NCBI GenBank assembly: GCA_963921195.1
Contig: OY992537.1
Location: forward strand, 16,331,125 to 16,395,124
Length of the DNA: 64,000 nt
From: Pegoplata infirma
Lineage: Eukaryota; Arthropoda; Insecta; Diptera; Anthomyiidae
Direction of reading: 5' to 3'
The translations under genes were made by a program, and so were the position numbers. Shown piece after piece: positions 21,501 to 33,033 of this stretch. The notes below the pieces were generated by a model, which worked only from the letters and a program-made list of their open reading frames with translations, made no database searches and had not been told where the DNA came from. Every line of letters starts with the position of its first letter. Positions within the stretch are counted from its first letter, which is position 1.

Positions 21501-21795
21501 TTGGTATTCTAAAAATACGAAATGCTTTAATTCGGGTGCTGTTTGTTCTGTGTAAAAAGAATTGGATCTGGAAAGCATTTAAACAACTAAAAATATATTT
21601 CTTTACCCCAAACATTTTTTTCGCGAAATCTTTTATTCACCAAAAATATTTGTTTGCCGATTTTTTCCCCCTTTTTTTCAAATAATCTTTTTGACATTTA
21701 ATTTAACTTTTTCCTTGTTTTAATCACAAATCCATATTTATACCCAGGTATACCTTCCCAAAATTTAATAACTAATATAACTGTTTAACACTTAC

Positions 21796-22045
21796 CTTAA
21801 GTACTTTCACAACTTCCGCCGGAAATTGTAATAATGCTGTACTTGACACTTTACGATAAATACGATCCACAAATATACCAGCACGTATAGCATGAGCCAC
21901 TGAACGAAATTTAGGTTTTTCATCATTTTTCTTGCGTGTTGTTGCCAATTGTCGTGTAAATGTGGAAGCCAGCCACTCACGAACCTCTGGCGGTACAGCA
22001 TCCGGTTGCACTTCAGACAGTTCATCGTCTTCATCGGCCAGACGT
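21796..22045 (-). CDS. Pde1c: Pde1c exon 2: PDE1 N-terminal domain
   Basis: This 250 nt exon encodes RLADEDDELSEVQPDAVPPE, VREWLASTFTRQ and KPKFRSVAHAIRAGIFVDRI, closely matching the PDE1_N domain that precedes the catalytic domain in all PDE1 enzymes and takes part in autoinhibition and calmodulin control. The donor at its 3' end is CTTAAG|GTAAGT. The acceptor is less certain: I chose CAAAACAG ending at 22046, since it leaves one base that completes an AG|A Arg codon from exon 1 and starts at the conserved RLADEDDEL. The pyrimidine tract there is poor, with few pyrimidines in the 30 bases upstream. Confidence 0.9.
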
Positions 22046-22920
22046 CTGTTTTGTATGGTGTTTTGTTACAACATAATGTTGTGTTTGCAGGATTTTTCAA
22101 AAAAGGAAATTTCAAGGATATTAAGGTTAACGTTTAAAGGCAGGATATGAGGAAGGAAAGAAAAGAAGAAAATAATTTCAATTAGTAAATGAGTATTATT
22201 TTTAACATCAAATAGCTTAAAGTAAAATAAATATAAACTGAAAATATTTTTTTTTATTTTTAAGTATAAAAACTCAAGAAAGAAAACGACAACTGAAATT
22301 CTTAAAAATAAACTAAATGATGCATTATGGAGAAAAACAACATAAGAAACTATTTAATCTATTAATTAATCTTTGGTTTTTGGGTTGCTGATTAAAAGCG
22401 TCAATTAAATAAAAATTGAAATGAAATATTTCAAGAAAGAAAAAAAAAATCATAAAATTTGTATTGAAATAAAAATATCAATTATGTGTTGAAGTGGTGC
22501 TTTAGGAAGTACTTTTTTTTATGAAGTGTTAAATATGTTGTTGGTGGGGTCATGTGGTGGTGAGGTGGGTGTTTAAATTTTGTAGATTAGTATTGAAGTT
22601 ACAGAAAAGGTAGTTTTTTATTGTTGTAAGATTTTCAATCAAAAATTTTGTTATATTAACAAAAAAAGTTAATTTTATTTAACAATACAATTTGTTAATC
22701 CAATTAAATTGTTTGTTAACATCAAAATATTTTTATGGAAAATTAATCAACAATAAGAATTATTTTTTTCTGTGTTAAATCGTGTTACAAATTCGAGTTA
22801 GTACCAGCTTATAACGCATTACTTTACTGTTTAGCTACAGTTTTAAGCAAATACTTGTGTGCTTAAGGTTAATTTTGTTAATTTTATGGCAGAGCAGTGT
22901 AATAAATCTTAAATAATATT
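22046..22920. other. AT-rich intron sequence
   Basis: I see no gene. At 22640-22760 the phrase 'aacaatacaatttgttaat' with inverted partners resembles fragments at 33370-33470 and 58990-59110, a dispersed AT-rich repeat. Confidence 0.4.
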
Positions 22921-23085
22921 TTGCAAACATGGAAACTAACGCAACCTTTAAAGAGCCGATTCCATGTTTTGGGTGTTTGGCTTATTGTCGAACAGGTTTG
23001 TCACATTATAGTATTTCGAAATAAATCGGATAAAACCTGGGTTCCGGTTCTCGGAGTCGACAGTTTTCCATTTTACACTTTTTTT

Positions 23086-23210
23086 ACGCCTAAAATTATG
23101 CTTTGATAAATACAAGCTTTTTGCGTGTTTTATTTTACAATACTGAAACTTAACATCATAAACAAAATATAAAAAAGCTTGTATTAATCACAGCATAGTT
23201 TTAGGCAAAA
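23086..23210. repeat. Inverted repeat around CCTAAAATTATGC / GCATAGTTTTAGG
   Basis: CGCCTAAAATTATGCTTTGA and ACAAGCTTTTT on the left are matched inverted by AAAAAGCTTGTATTAATCAC and AGCATAGTTTTAGGC on the right. The word GCCTAAAATTATGC recurs at 27711-27724. This is probably the core of a foldback element whose ends I cannot fix. Confidence 0.5.
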
Positions 23211-23288
23211 AATTAAAAATCGCACGTACGAGTAGAATTTCGATCCCTATCGACTCTGGAAATGAGCCCTCTGATTTAACAGTATTAT

Positions 23289-23312
23289 CTTCACATATTA
23301 TAATATGTGAAT
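23289..23312. repeat. 22 bp perfect palindrome
   Basis: TTCACATATTATAATATGTG followed by AA is its own complement. It stands alone; no function can be assigned. Confidence 0.6.
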
Positions 23313-23759
23313 TAAGTGATTGTACTCTTCACGAAGTTAAATTTTTTAAGACCGAAATCTTACAAAACATTGTAGACTGTTAGAAAAACATTTTTTCATG
23401 AAGAAAATGTTCAAGTCTTCTTAAGAGAAAATTTCTGAGATGTCCGATAATCCGAGATAGTGCAACTTTCGAATCGGATTATTTATTTCTCTCTAAAATA
23501 TTTAAATTTTCTGGCAAATCGGAAGATTATGGTTGGGATAGTTTCCTTGTAAGTTTATTTTTTACTTGTGTCTTTTTACATAAAACATTTCAGAAATATA
23601 ATATAAAATACAGTTGTTATTTCATTCAAAATTAAAAAATTATATCAAACGAAAAACTATTTTTTTATGGAGAAAAATTTATTCAAGCTTAAAAAATCAT
23701 TGAATTCATGCAAGTTTCCAAAATGATTTGGACAAAAATTAAAATTCATTGCTCTACAA

Positions 23760-26237
23760 CAGAGCTACTCACTAACTTTTGCTTTGCCCCGTTCCAATAT
23801 TTCAAATTTTTCGCGACCCCCACAACAAAAAAAAAAATTAACGTGAACTTTGCCCTCAGTTTTTTTAAAAACCAGAAGTAATGGAAAAATTTGGGAACCA
23901 AATTGAGAAGCAGCATTGAAAGATTAATCGAAGCCGTGTGGTTAGATCCCAGACGCATACCAAAAATTTCACGTAACAAACTTGTAAAAAATAAAATTTT
24001 TGTGAACTATGACCTCAATTTCCTCAAAAATTTGGAAACCAGGTCCAGAACTACGGCATTTTATATCGAAACTTACTACCGTCATCCATTTTTTATTTCC
24101 GAAATAAAAGAAAAATTCCAGTTTAACCTGATCAGAAATGGAGAAATGTTTACTTAGAAAGCATTTAAAGTCCAATTTTGTGTAATGATTGTTCTTTTTT
24201 CAAAGTTATATGAGGAGTTCCGGCTAAGACTTAAATTTTGAGGTAAAAAAGATGTGATTTTTGTTTTGATGGCACATCGATGAAAGTTGGCATAAATATT
24301 AGAAGCTATTTAGGAATAAGAAATTCGTTCGCGTCAATTAAATCGCGCAAGGGGGTCAAAAGTAATGGCGGTTTTAAGATTTAGCGGTTTTAAAAAATCT
24401 TAAAAATATTTTAAATATTTTTTTTCTACACATTTGTTGCATGCGTTATTAAAACATGCCAGGATATATCATTTCTTCTAAAATATATGATATAAATTTA
24501 ACCCTTTAATGACCAAACGATTTAAAAAAAAAAAATATCTAAGTACCTAAAATCGCGATTAATTCGCGGTAAAAGAAAAGTTTCACAATTTTTTATAACA
24601 TATTTAGGCAATGCGCGTTGATATTACTGAAAAAAAAATCACGGAAAATCGTTTCATTGTACCAGTGTTTAAAAAAATCGGTGATGCTTTTTTAAAACAA
24701 GAAAAATTAATATGGTCCAAAAAATCTATAATCATCAAAATTTTTTAACCCGCCTCTGATTTTATGATGACACATCAAGTGGGCTTTTATTTAAAAAAAA
24801 TTTCATCCGATTTCGTGTAAAGCCTTGGATGTGCCAGATCAAGACAGGTTTAGATAAAATCATCGCGCTTTCCGCTCAGAATGGCTTAAAGTAAAAAGTC
24901 AAAAAGCAAATCAGTTCTACTCGTTAAGGCACGTCTTTTGGTGTATTAAAATGAACATGATGCATTAATTGCTGCTAAATAAAATAGCAAACAGATTAGC
25001 AAATTTCGCACTATTTTCAAAAATGCCATAAAATTTTTGCAATTTATTTTTTTTAAACCCGCCAGTGATTTTTTTATGTAAACTCCTAAAAAACTCGGTT
25101 TACGCAAGAGTCCACCAAATTTCGAATGAAACCGCGAATGTGCCTCGCAAAAAACTGGTATTTTAAAAAAATTACGTTTTTTCTTTCGAACTTTGATCTG
25201 CTGAAACTCCTTAACTATTCATGGCACATTAACGGGATTAATTCCAAAATGTTAAGAATTACAACAGGTACCAACTCTAGTTTAACTTTTTTCATTTTAT
25301 AGAGGGGGCCGAAATCCCTAATCAAAAAACCTCGAAAATTTAAAAACTCTTAATTTTTGGTTTCAAAACTTAACCGTCTTATAACTTCTTACCAAGCGAT
25401 GAAGCATCTATCAAGCTAACATTAAAATAATCTCTTATATGTACTGACTTTGTGTTATGCCGGAAAAGATTGAAATATAAGGAGAACTTAGAAAAAAAAG
25501 CGAAAGAAGGTAAAAACTATGGATTATTTCAAGTCATTTTTATGGATTTTTCAACTTTAACCCTCTGTAACTTTTACGGATAAAGTGGGGTAATCCTTAA
25601 ACATTGCTCAGTGATGGTTCAAGGTCTTGTTTACACAACTGCATTTACAGTTTTTCTAAATTCCAAAAACTGCCGGTTTTTTTAAACATTTATTTCAGTT
25701 TCACTGATTGTGAGTTGAAATTTAAAAAAGATTTCATGATATACCAATGTTTGGTATTGATCGAAATTTTATTCGATCACTAATCTAGATCCGTCATTCG
25801 GATCCAGATTTGGAATCAACACCAAAAATAAAATCGAAAAAAGTGGTCAGATCCCAGACGCATCCAAAAATATCACAAACAAAGCTCTTAAAAATGAACA
25901 AGAATACGTTTTTGTGAACTTTTCCGTTATTTTTTTTTTTCAAAAACCTAACGTACTAGAAAAATTTGAAACCCAGATTCAGAATCAGCATCGAAAAGTT
26001 AATAGAAAACGAACTGTCAGATCCCAGACTCAGCCAAAAAACTTCACAAATCAGTGTTGGGCATCCCGGGAAATTAACAACTGCGATGGAAATAATTTAT
26101 TTTTTTAACAAAAGTGTTTGAATATTTTTATAACACAACAAACAAATGTGTTTTAAATTTACTAAAATTTAAGTTTTAACAAAATTGTTCGCGACCCCCC
26201 TGAAACTCTTCCGCGACCCACCATTTAAGAACCATTG
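23760..26237. mobile_element. hAT-like element, degenerate, 2.48 kb
   Basis: CTCTACAA flanks it exactly on both sides (23752-23759 and 26238-26245). The left end reads CAGAGCTACTCACTAAC and the right end, inverted, CAATGGTTCTTAAATGG; both fit the loose hAT terminal pattern. Near each end, CGCGACCCC words occur inverted. Inside, a phrase of about 90 bp with 'cagatcccagacgca' is repeated at about 23890-23990, 25790-25870 and 25970-26060. I find no transposase coding, so it is either non-autonomous or fully decayed. Confidence 0.75.
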
Positions 26238-26259
26238 CTCTACAAAATATATTTTTGTT

Positions 26260-27232
26260 ATTATTCTATACGAAAAATTTCTTAGAATCTGAGAATTTTT
26301 CTATATGAAAAATTTTTCAAAATCTGAGAATTTTTCTATACGAAAAATGTCTTAGAAACTGAAAATTTCTCTATACCAAAAATGTCTCAGAACCTGAGAA
26401 TTTTTCTATGCGAAATATTTCTCAGAATCTGAGAATTTTTACATACGAAAAATGTCACAGAATCTCAGAATTTTTTTTACGAAAAAGTCCTTAGAATCTG
26501 AGAATTTTTCTATACGAAAAATGTATTCTGTATGACAAATGTCTCAGAATCCGATATTTGTTCTTTAGCAAAAAATTTTTAGAATCTAATAGTTCTTGAA
26601 TAGGAAAATTTTTTCAAACGAAAAAATCAATTTTTCTATGCGAAAAATTTCTCAGATTCTGAGAATTTTTCTACACGAAAAATTTTCCAGAATCTAAGAA
26701 TTTTTCTATAAAAATGTCTTAAATTCTGAAAATTTTTCTATACTAAAAATGTCTCAGAATCTAAGAATTTTTCTATACGAAAAATCTCTCAGAATCTGAA
26801 AATTTTTTTGTACGAAAAATTTCACAGAATCTGAGAACATTTCTATACCAAAAATTTCTCAGAGTCTGAGAATTTTACTAATGAAAAATGTCTCAGAATC
26901 TAAAAATTTTTTTATACGAAAAATTTCTCAGAATCTGAGAATTTTCCTATACGAAAAATTTCCCAGAATCTGAGAATTTTTCTTTACGAAAAAGGTCTTA
27001 GAATCTGAGAATTTTCTATACCAAAAATGTCTCAGAATCTAAGAATTTTTCAATGCGAAAAATTAAAAATATCTCAGAATCAGAGAATTTTTTTTAATAG
27101 GAGAAAGTGTCTCCGAATCTGGGAATTTTTCTATACGAAAATTGTCTTAGAAACTGATAATTTATCTATACGAAAATGTCTAAAAATCTTAGAATTTTAC
27201 TTTGCACAAATGTTACAGAATTTCTGACTTTT
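26260..27232 (+). repeat. 35 bp minisatellite, first block, about 27 units
   Basis: Units of about 35 bp read CAGAATCTGAGAATTTTTCT then TATACGAAAAATGTCT, with many substitutions and small indels. It starts a few bases after the target duplication of the hAT-like element. This is the diverged form of the larger array at 28965-32110. Confidence 0.85.
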
Positions 27233-28964
27233 TCCAAGAATTTTTTTTTTTAATATATCTCCCATGATGTATTTTATATTGTGCAATTTTTGGCGCTAAT
27301 TTTTGAAAAACAAAAAAATTCTGATTAATTTTTATAAAAATATATAAATTGTTTTATTCGACCTTTAAAATATTACGTATATTTTGAGTTGGTTTATTCT
27401 AGCTCGAGGTCATTAATTCCTTTACTAATAAAAACTTATTCTTCATTGAATAATTTTCAAATTAATTTTCTGTTTCAAATTTATTTATGTTGGTATTTCA
27501 ATTTTTATAAAAATAAAAATTGTCTGTAGCATAATTCTAGGCATTTTGTATATATCTGATCCGAAAATGAAATCCTAGCAAACAATGACATTTATGATTT
27601 TTTTAATAAATCGACTTAAGTTTAAATAATTTGTTATATTTGTTTATAAATATAGCAATATGTAGAGTTTTTATCGCTTTTTAATTACAATCATATATTT
27701 ACTACATGCCTAAAATTATGCTAGAAAAAATCTTGTTTTTATAAAACCCATTCGATTCAATGGTATGGTGTAAACATAGCTTTATAAACATTAAGGTGAA
27801 AAAAATGTAAAAACAAAATGTTTTTTGGGCCTCCTAAATAAATTCGTGGCTACGTGCCTGATTGCATTTATTCTATTTTAATTATTGAACTATTGATAAT
27901 AATATTTTTGGACACTCTGTAGTTTTCTTATACCACTGATTGTGAGTCGAACGATTTTCAACATTTTTAAAATTTCTAAAAATTACGAAAATCATTGGTT
28001 AATTATATTTTTCCTTTAATCCTAAAAATATGCACTCCTTTTTTAAACAAAACTTCGACTAATGTCATATTCAGGCTTATTGGATTATGTAAGGATCATG
28101 TAATGATCTCATTTAGCCTACATTTGGTTATAAACCTATATTATTAAATTCATTAAATTTTTATTTTAAATTATTGTTTTTATTTTCCGTATAATAATAT
28201 AACAACTGTATTTTCGTAATTCATCTACAATAAAAAATTATTTACAATGCACTATGTTGAAAACTAAAATTAAATATTTTCTAACTGTGTATAACAATTA
28301 TAAAACTATCAAGCGTGCAATTAGTAAATTGATATAAAATGATTACTACAATTGTCAATCACTTTATTAGATTTTTTTTTAAACAATTCAATAAACTAAA
28401 TCACATACTACTCGTTCAACATACAGAAAAGATTCAATAAATCACTCACACACATAAAAATATAATACAATTACAATTCTTGTACACACACACACTTACA
28501 TACATTCACATATAGACTAGAAATACCACAAAAAAACTTAACATGTGGGGAAAACTTATACGGAAAAACATAAAAATCTACAATTGAACATTAGTATTAC
28601 TGAAATATTTTATTTCATATTTCTATAGAAACTATTTTATTATTATATTTTCAAAATTAGTTTATAACTTATTTAGTCATTGCATGCTTCTTGCAATTGC
28701 CAGATGCATTTATGTTGTTCTTAAATAAACTACTTTTCCCAGGAAAAAAAGAAGGAAACTTAACAAATACTTACAACAAAAAAATATATACTATAAGAAA
28801 TGGAAAAGTTTTTCTATAACAACAAATATATAAACAGAGTATTATAAGAAAATATTCTTAAAAACTTTTTAGATCTTTTCAAAATTAAAGATCTCACAAA
28901 ATAGATCATAATGGAAAATTTCACTTTTAATACACTTTTAAATAAGTTTTCGTATAAATATATT
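27233..28964. other. AT-rich spacer between two minisatellite blocks
   Basis: This is unlike the flanking arrays. It contains the GCCTAAAATTATGC word again at 27711, a short CA-rich stretch near 28488-28500, and nothing that looks coding. Confidence 0.45.
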
Positions 28965-31900
28965 TTCAGATTTTGAGAATTTTTTTGGATTAGAAACTTT
29001 ATGGGATTCTGAGACATTTTCATATAAAAAATTCTTAAATTTTCTGACATTTTTCATATAAAAAATTCTCAGATTCATTTTTTAACCAAAAAAAATCCGA
29101 AACTTTTTTTCAGGTTTTGAAAAATTGTTCGTATCGAAAAATTTTCAGATTCTCTCGTAAAGAAAAATTATGAGATTCTGAAATTTTTCTCAGATTCTTA
29201 GACATTTTTCCTCAGATTCTGAGAACTTTTCTATTGGGAAAATGTCTAAGAATCTGAGAATTTTTCTATTGGGAAAATGTCACAAAATTTAAACATTTTT
29301 CTATATGAAAAATAACAGAGAATTTTTCTTTAGGAAAATGTCTTAGAATCTGAGAATTTCTAGGAATCCACTTATTTTTCTATTGGAAAATTTTTTCAGA
29401 ATCTGAATATTTTTCTTTGTGAAAAAAGTATCAGAATCTGAGAATTTTTCTATACTAAAATTTCTCAGAATCTGAGAATTTTTATAGGAAAAATGACTAA
29501 AAATCTGAGAATTTTTCTATAAGGAAAATGTTTCAAATTCTAATTTTTCTATAGAAAAATGTGTCGGACTCTGAGAATTTTTCTATAGGAAAAATGTGTT
29601 AGATTCAAAGATTTTTTTTTATGAAAAATGTCTAAAAATCTGAGAAATATGAAAACTGTCTCAGAATTTCAGAATTTGTCGATACGAAAAATGTCTCAGA
29701 ATTGGAGAATTTTTTATAGAAAAAATGTCTCAGAGTCTGAGAAGTTTTCTATAGGACAAATGTCTCAGAATCTGAGAATTTTTCTATAGGAAAAATTTCT
29801 CAGAATCTGAGAATTTTTCTATAGAAAAATGTCTCAGAATCTGAAAAATTTTTTTATAAAAAAAATGTCCCAGAATCTGAGAATTTTTCTATAGAAAAAA
29901 TGTTTCAAAATCTGAGAATTTTTCTATAGAAAAATGTCTCGGAATCTAAGAACTTTTCTATAGAAAAAACGTCTCAGAATCTGAGAATTTTTCTATAGAG
30001 AAATCATTTCAGAATCTGAGAATTTGCCGAAAAATGTCTCAGAATCTGAAATTTTTTATACGAAAAATGTCACAGAATCTTAAATTTTTTATACGAAAAA
30101 AGTCACAGAATCTGCGAATTTTCTTATACGAAAAATGTCTCAGAATCTGAGATTTTTTTCTTTACCAAAAATTTCTTAGAATTTGATAATTTTTCTATAG
30201 GAATAATGTCTCAGAATCTGAAATTTCTCTATAAGAAGAATGACTCAGAATCTGAAAATTTTATAGTACAAAAATGTTTCATAATCTAAAAAAAATTCAA
30301 TAAAAAAAATTTAAGAAATTTTCTAACAAAAAAATGTCTCAGAGTTTTTGAATGTTTCTGTAGAAAAAATTTCTCAGAATCTAAAAATTTTTCTGTACGA
30401 AAAATGTCTCAATATCTGGGAATGTTCCTAAATGAAGAATGTTTCAGAGCCTGAGAATTTTTCTATAGGGAATGTTTCAGAATCTGAGAACTTTTCTATA
30501 AAAAAAATGTCTCAGAATTTAATTTTTCTAATGGAAAAATGTCTTAGCATCTGAGAATTTTTCTATACGAAAAATGTTTCAGAATCTGAGAATTTTTCGA
30601 TATGAAAATAGTTTTTTGACCTGAGAATTTTTCTATTGATCTGAATATTTTTTTTTTGTACGAAAAATGTTTGAGAATCTGAGACGATTTCTATAGAAAA
30701 AATGTGTCAGATTCTAAGAGTTTCCCTACAGAAAAAATGTCTTAGAATTCGATAATTTTTCTATTGGCAAACTGTTTCAGAATTTTGAGAATTTTTCTAT
30801 ACAAAAAATTTCTCAGAATCTGAGAATCTTTTAATACGAAAAATGCCTGAGAATCAAAAAATTTTTTTATACAAAAAATGTCTTAGAATCTGAGAATCTT
30901 TCTATGAGAAAAATATCTCACTGTCAGAATCTAAGAATTCTGCTATAGGAAAATTGTCTTAGAAACTGCGAATTTTTCTATATGAAAAATGTCTCAGAAT
31001 CTGAGAAATTTTCTATAGGAATTTTTTATAGGAAAAATGTCTCAGAATCGGAGAATTTTCTTTAGAAAAAACTGTATCAGAATCTGAGAATTTTCTATAG
31101 AAAAATGTCTCAGAATCTGAGAATTTTTCTATAGAAAAAATGTCTCAGAATCTGAGAATTTTTTTATAGAAAAAATGTCTCAGAATCTGAGATTTTTTCT
31201 ATAGAAAAAATGTCTCAGAATCTGAGAATTTTTCTATAGAAAAAATGTCTCAGAATCTGAGTATTTTTCTATGAGAAAAATGTCTCAGAATCTGATGTCT
31301 CAGAATCTGAGAGTTTTTCTATAGAAAAAATGTCTTAGAATCGGAGAATTTTCTATAGAAAAAATATCTCAGAATCTGGAATCTGAGCATTTTTCTATCG
31401 AAAAAATGTTTTAGAATCTGAGAATTTTTCTATAGAAAAAATGTCTCAGAATCTGAGAATTTTTCTATAGAAATAATGTCTCAGAATCTGAGAGTTTTTC
31501 TATAGAAAAAATGTCTCAGAATCTGAGAATTTTTCTGTAGAAAAAATGTCTCAGAATCTGAGAATTTTTCTATAGAAAAAATGTCTCAGAATCTGAGAAT
31601 TTTTCTATAGAAAAAATGTTTCAGAATCTGAGAATTTTTCTATAGAAAAAATGTTTCAGAATCTGAGAATTTTTCTATAGAAAAAATGTCTCAGAATTTG
31701 AGAATTTTTTTATAGAAAAAATGTCTCAGAATCTAAAAATTTTTTTATACGAAAAATGTTTAATTTTTTTTATAGGAAAAATGTTTTTCTTTTTGGAAAA
31801 TCTTTTAGAATCTGACATTTTTCCTTTAGAAAACATATCAGATTCTAAGAAAGTTTTCCTCTAGAAAAATTCTCAGATTCTGAGACATTTTTCCTATAGA

Positions 31901-32110
31901 AAAATTCTTAGATTATGAGACATTTTTCATATAGAAAAATTCTCAGATTCTAAGACATTTTTCATACAGAAAAATTCTCAGATTCTGAGACATTTTTTCT
32001 ATAGAAAAACTCTCAGATTCTGAGACATTATTTCTATAGAAAAATTCTCAGATTCTGAGACGTTTTTTCTAAAAAATTCTTAGATTCTGAGACATTTTTC
32101 GTAAAAAAGT
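28965..32110. repeat. 35 bp double-palindrome minisatellite, main block, about 90 units
   Basis: The core unit is TCTCAGAATCTGAGA (7 bp inverted arms around one base), an A, the perfect 16 bp palindrome TTTTTCTATAGAAAAA, and ATG: 35 bp in all. Units are almost identical between about 31080 and 31730 and more diverged outward. At the left edge (28965 to about 29190) and the right edge (about 31800-32110) the units are in the opposite orientation. The block lies inside intron 1 and would be transcribed with it. Short open frames inside are artefacts of the repeat. Confidence 0.95.
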
Positions 32111-32511
32111 TCTTTTTTTAAAAATTTTGGAAAATGTCTGTTAATTTCAGAAATTTCTTTTTACACAGAATTTTTATATTAAAGTTCTGCAAAATAAAAT
32201 TTAAAAAAAAAAATCTTTGCTAAACAAAATAAATATTGAATCTTTAAGGAATTTGTGTTTATAAACGACTTTGCGAGGTTAATACAAAAAAAAAACGCAA
32301 AGGAAAAGTACATTTTAAAAGTTCAAAACTAAAAGTTACGCTCGATCTTTGGAACAACTTAACAAGTTTTTGTAGTTGTTTGCCTGGGTTTTGCAATTGT
32401 GTGTCAGTTTATTTAAGTATCCCAGCAAGAACTTTTTCTTGCTACAAAACTACAAAAAATTTAATCAAATACAATAGAAGAAAAATCACAGAGAAATACG
32501 TACATCGATTA

Positions 32512-33030
32512 CACAGTGCAACAACTAAAATCGGAATGGGATGAAACAAAAAGCGAATGAAAGTTGAAATTTTCCATAACCAAACCTTCAAGGCTGTTTT
32601 TTTAGTTCAGCGCTATATTTTTTTTTACACATTTGAAGTTGGTGAACTTTTATTACAATTATAATAGCTTGAAAACTCTTCAAGTGGCGTATACTTAATT
32701 TTGTAATTTCCTTTAAGTAACAACCATACGCAACGGTGCACAGGGGTTCATTTTTAATAACTATGCTATTCAGTAAGTAGGTACTGGATCAATTGCAGTG
32801 AAAAGCATACCGGTTATAGCTAACATTATATCAAGCTTAAGTTTGGACGCTGAACCTCACATGTCAAAAGAAGGGCATATAAGTATAAAAAAACTTCAAC
32901 TGCTTGTAAAAAAAATCTAGCACTAAACTAAAAAAGATACTTAAGGGTTTTGTTATGTAAAATGTCAACTTAAATTTGCTTTTGGTTTCATCCCATTCCA
33001 ATTATGAAATTTCAATTTTGTATCACTGTG
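32512..33030. mobile_element. PIF/Harbinger-like foldback MITE with TTA duplication
   Basis: It starts CACAGTGCAACAACTAAAAT and ends with the inverted CACTGTG; further in, GGAATGGGATGAAAC and TTTTACATAAC match inverted at both ends. TTA flanks it at 32509-32511 and 33031-33033. It is 519 bp with no transposase. Confidence 0.75.
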
Positions 33031-33033
33031 TTA

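Larger units (their letters stand above)
18097..21795 (-). other. Pde1c: Pde1c intron 2 (3,699 bp)
   Basis: The donor CTTAAG|GTAAGT is at 21795 and the acceptor ends at 18097. It contains two LINE RNase H remnants in plus orientation separated by degenerate AATCGTGGG-type repeat. Confidence 0.85.

Noticed and set aside
23891..24157. 88-codon frame as a hAT transposase remnant
   Set aside because: The translation lacks any hAT motif I know and mirrors a phrase repeated twice more in the element.
28965..32110. CRISPR-like regular array
   Set aside because: Units are contiguous tandem repeats of 35 bp with no unique spacers, in a eukaryotic intron.
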